From assembly GCA_013042795.1 (NCBI GenBank), contig JABDPK010000064.1, positions 1-8,649 of the forward strand: 8,649 nucleotides of DNA, read 5' to 3'. The stretch's first letter is position 1. Each line of letters starts with the position of its first letter. The notes beneath the pieces were generated by a model. That model saw only the letters and a list, made by a program, of their open reading frames with translations, searched no databases and had not been told where the DNA came from. The stretch comes from Saprospiraceae bacterium (GTDB lineage: Bacteria > Bacteroidota > Bacteroidia > Chitinophagales > Saprospiraceae). A program made the translations under genes and the position numbers. Positions 6,997-8,649 of this stretch are shown piece after piece.

Positions 6997-7022
6997 AAAT
7001 CTAAATAAAAATAATGATGATA

Positions 7023-7580
7023 TTAATCAATCAACAAATGATACAGATCATCTAATTCATCAAAACTTTTTACACCAACCTTTTCTTCTTCGCCACCTTG
7101 AAGGACAAGACCAAAGTCCTTCCATGAGGCCATGGAGTCCAGGGGAAGGTCCGTGATATCCAAATACAAGTCTATATTAGAATAAAAGGAAGGGTCAAGC
7201 GCATTAAATTCTTCGATATCCTGAGTATCCAGCTTCAGAATATAATGTCCTGATGACAGGCCTTTTTTAAGTTCTGTAAAGGGTATCCTGTAGAATGCTG
7301 GTTTGCTGAAAGGCAGGGAACTGTAAATGTTGTCCAAAATATGGCCATCGGAGAGATCTGTAAATTCAATTGAATTGGATTCAATAAGAATCTTTGGTCC
7401 TTCTACCCAATCCCTGATTTCTTTCACTTTTTCCATAGGGATATAGTATGGTGATTCGGGATTCAGGTTAAAACTGAGGTATTCAATGCCCCAAGCTGCA
7501 AAATAGCGGGCATCGGTAAGGTTTGTAATATTCTGAGCGATAAGTTTTCGGTCAATCACAGGTTCAAGTTTTCGTGACAA
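7023..7580 (-). CDS. TrpF-like (phosphoribosylanthranilate isomerase-like) barrel protein lacking the catalytic Cys
   Basis: A 185-residue protein resembling phosphoribosylanthranilate isomerase at both ends. Near the N-terminus, NITNLTDARYFAAWGIEYLS followed by NPESPYYIPMEKVKEI matches the GIT..EDA....GAD..GF..(Y/P)xSPRY region of TrpF. At the C-terminus, LQGGEEEKVGVKSFDELDDL matches the SSGVE..PG.KD phosphate-binding segment. The catalytic cysteine of the KxCGIT motif is absent: the aligned stretch reads IAQNIT, so Cys-Gly is replaced by Gln-Asn. It is also slightly short for TrpF (about 200-210), so isomerase activity is unlikely and the function is unknown. No trp genes are nearby. TTG at 7580 is the only common start after the stop at 7587-7589, besides an internal GTG at 7559 (residue 8) and later codons. 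It is divergent from phoD across 75 bp. Confidence 0.65.
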   Translation of the reverse strand: MSRKLEPVIDRKLIAQNITNLTDARYFAAWGIEYLSFNLNPESPYYIPMEKVKEIRDWVEGPKILIESNSIEFTDLSDGHILDNIYSSLPFSKPAFYRIPFTELKKGLSSGHYILKLDTQDIEEFNALDPSFYSNIDLYLDITDLPLDSMASWKDFGLVLQGGEEEKVGVKSFDELDDLYHLLID

Positions 7581-7655
7581 AATTAATCATAAACTATCGC
7601 TTGTGTCTTCAACTGACAGCGCTTTCTGTGTACCTTGTATGATAAAATAAAACTA
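7581..7655. promoter_or_regulatory. Divergent spacer between the TrpF-like gene and the phoD-like gene
   Basis: A 75-bp gap between divergently transcribed genes, where both promoters are expected. I find no convincing -33 TTTG / -7 TAnnTTTG pair on either strand, no Pho-box-like direct repeats and no strong hairpin; only a short ACAG..CTGT symmetry around 7616-7629 is visible. The assignment rests on gene orientation. Confidence 0.25.
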
Positions 7656-8649
7656 ATGATCCGAACACTTCTTTCCTTTTTGCTACTGGCAGCTTTTCTT
7701 TCCTGTAATGATAAAAGTGATTCAACAGATGCCATGATCCTTGAAAAGGGATTGGATGAACCTCCTGAGATCTTGAAACTCTTTGACCCGGAACTGGGAC
7801 CGTTTTATCATGGCGTGGCCTCCGGAGACCCCTTAAGCCATTCTGTGATTATCTGGACAAGAGTAAGTGTTGGTCATAATCAGGAAATTATAGTTGACTG
7901 GGAAATGGCCGCCGATTCTGAAATGACAAATATAGTTTCGAAAGGCCAGGTTAAAACATCTGGTACAAAAGATTATACCGTAAAGGTTGATGTTGGTGAT
8001 CTTGAGCCAGGATCGGATTATTTCTACAGGTTTATATATGATGGCAAAAAATCGATAATTGGTCATACAAGAACTTCCGGTTCAGACAGTCAGGGAAGGA
8101 TTAACCTGGCTTTCGCCTCCTGCAGTAATTATGAATGGGGATACTTCAACAATTACAGGTTGATGTCCTTTGACAAAAGCCTGGATGCTGTTGTCCACCT
8201 GGGAGACTATATCTATGAATATGCACCCGGGGAATACGGGGATACAACCCTGGGGCGGATCAACTACCCACCACTTGAAATAAAAACATTATCTGACTAC
8301 AGGTACAGGTATTCGCAGTACAGAACAGATGCCGACCTCATGGCTGCACATCAACAACATGCATTTATCGCTATCTGGGATGATCATGAATCAGCCAATA
8401 ATTCATATAGAGAGGGCGCTCAGAATCATAATGAAGGAGAAGGTGAATGGAGCCAGAGAATGGCATGGGCCAAACAAGCCTATTACGAATGGATGCCAAT
8501 CAGGGAAACTGAAGAGCTATACCGTCGTTTTGAATTTGGTTCACTGGCCAGTTTGTTGATGCTGGATACTCGGATAACCGGGCGAACGGAGCAGGTAGAA
8601 GATATGGCATCCGCAAACTTTCGTGATCCAGACCGACACATCATAGGGA
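7656..8649 (+). CDS. phoD: PhoD-type alkaline phosphatase/phosphodiesterase lipoprotein, 5' part
   Basis: The frame is open from the ATG at 7656 to the right edge (331 codons), so the 3' end is missing. The first 17 residues are a lipoprotein signal (MIRTLLSFLLLAAFLSC, Cys17 the likely lipid site), with no twin-arginine. Then come the N-terminal Ig-like PhoD domain (FYHGVASGDPLSHSVIIWTR, 50-69; LEPGSDYFYRF) and the metallophosphatase core: FASCSNYEWGYFN with Cys156, VHLGDYIYEY (Asp184) and the hallmark IWDDHESANNSY with Asp242, Asp243 and His244. Characterised PhoD enzymes use Fe3+ and Ca2+ to hydrolyse phosphate mono- and diesters; the conserved Cys is a metal ligand there. This copy would sit in the outer membrane or face the periplasm and release phosphate from organic esters. 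A tighter functional assignment is not possible. It stands alone on its strand, with no phosphate-uptake genes visible. Confidence 0.92.
   Translation, partial: MIRTLLSFLLLAAFLSCNDKSDSTDAMILEKGLDEPPEILKLFDPELGPFYHGVASGDPLSHSVIIWTRVSVGHNQEIIVDWEMAADSEMTNIVSKGQVKTSGTKDYTVKVDVGDLEPGSDYFYRFIYDGKKSIIGHTRTSGSDSQGRINLAFASCSNYEWGYFNNYRLMSFDKSLDAVVHLGDYIYEYAPGEYGDTTLGRINYPPLEIKTLSDYRYRYSQYRTDADLMAAHQQHAFIAIWDDHESANNSYREGAQNHNEGEGEWSQRMAWAKQAYYEWMPIRETEELYRRFEFGSLASLLMLDTRITGRTEQVEDMASANFRDPDRHIIG

Noticed and set aside
7833..8066. Minus-strand open frame of 77 codons
   Set aside because: It lies opposite the N-terminal domain of the PhoD-like protein, which is clearly the coding strand.
8329..8559. 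Plus-strand open frame of 76 codons starting with ATG
   Set aside because: It is out of frame with the PhoD-like metallophosphatase core, which encodes the WDDHE motif in the same stretch.

Overview
The window looks like a chromosomal segment from a Bacteroidota organism. The evidence is the gene content: an LVIVD/choice-of-anchor B protein with MopE-type repeats and a '3-coathanger stack' segment, a GH73 glucosaminidase typical of the phylum, a PdxA with GDMNGIGPE in place of the GDPAGIGPE seen elsewhere, and a porin with the VPMG..NE.HEP / IIPSTWRE signature. The DNA is moderately AT-rich, and the short intergenic gaps show no strong Shine-Dalgarno sequences. Species cannot be named. Ten genes are visible; the first is cut by the left edge and the last by the right edge. 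I see no RNA gene, insertion sequence, prophage or CRISPR, and no gene-free stretch over 100 bases.

Layout. 1-1752 (+): 3' part of a large secreted/surface protein (LVIVD region, four acidic Ca-binding-like repeats, coathanger segment, unexplained 82-residue tail). 1800-2369 (+): exported GH73 glucosaminidase. 2460-3518 (-): pdxA, divergent from 3570-5291 (+), a tight three-gene run of rsmA (16S rRNA dimethyladenosine methyltransferase), a GatB/YqeY-domain protein and a DinB-fold protein. 5295-6946 (-): two overlapping genes for an outer-membrane porin and a small exported protein with a covalent-FMN attachment motif. 7023-7580 (-): a TrpF-like barrel protein without the catalytic cysteine. 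7656-8649 (+): the start of a PhoD-type phosphatase lipoprotein.

How the genes work together. pdxA (vitamin B6 synthesis) and rsmA (ribosome maturation) are housekeeping genes sharing a 51-bp divergent spacer. YqeY and DinB are probably co-transcribed with rsmA (1-nt gap, then a 4-nt overlap). The porin and flavoprotein overlap by 10 nt and are both exported, so they probably form a cell-envelope redox/transport pair; this is the least explained unit. Three of the nine visible starts (GH73, rsmA, TrpF-like) have no in-frame ATG at the expected place and appear to use TTG or another non-ATG codon.

Most of the window is ordinary conserved chromosome. The best leads are the porin-flavoprotein pair with its CNLGGC motif, the TrpF-like protein lacking its catalytic Cys, and the unrecognised C-terminal tail of the first protein.
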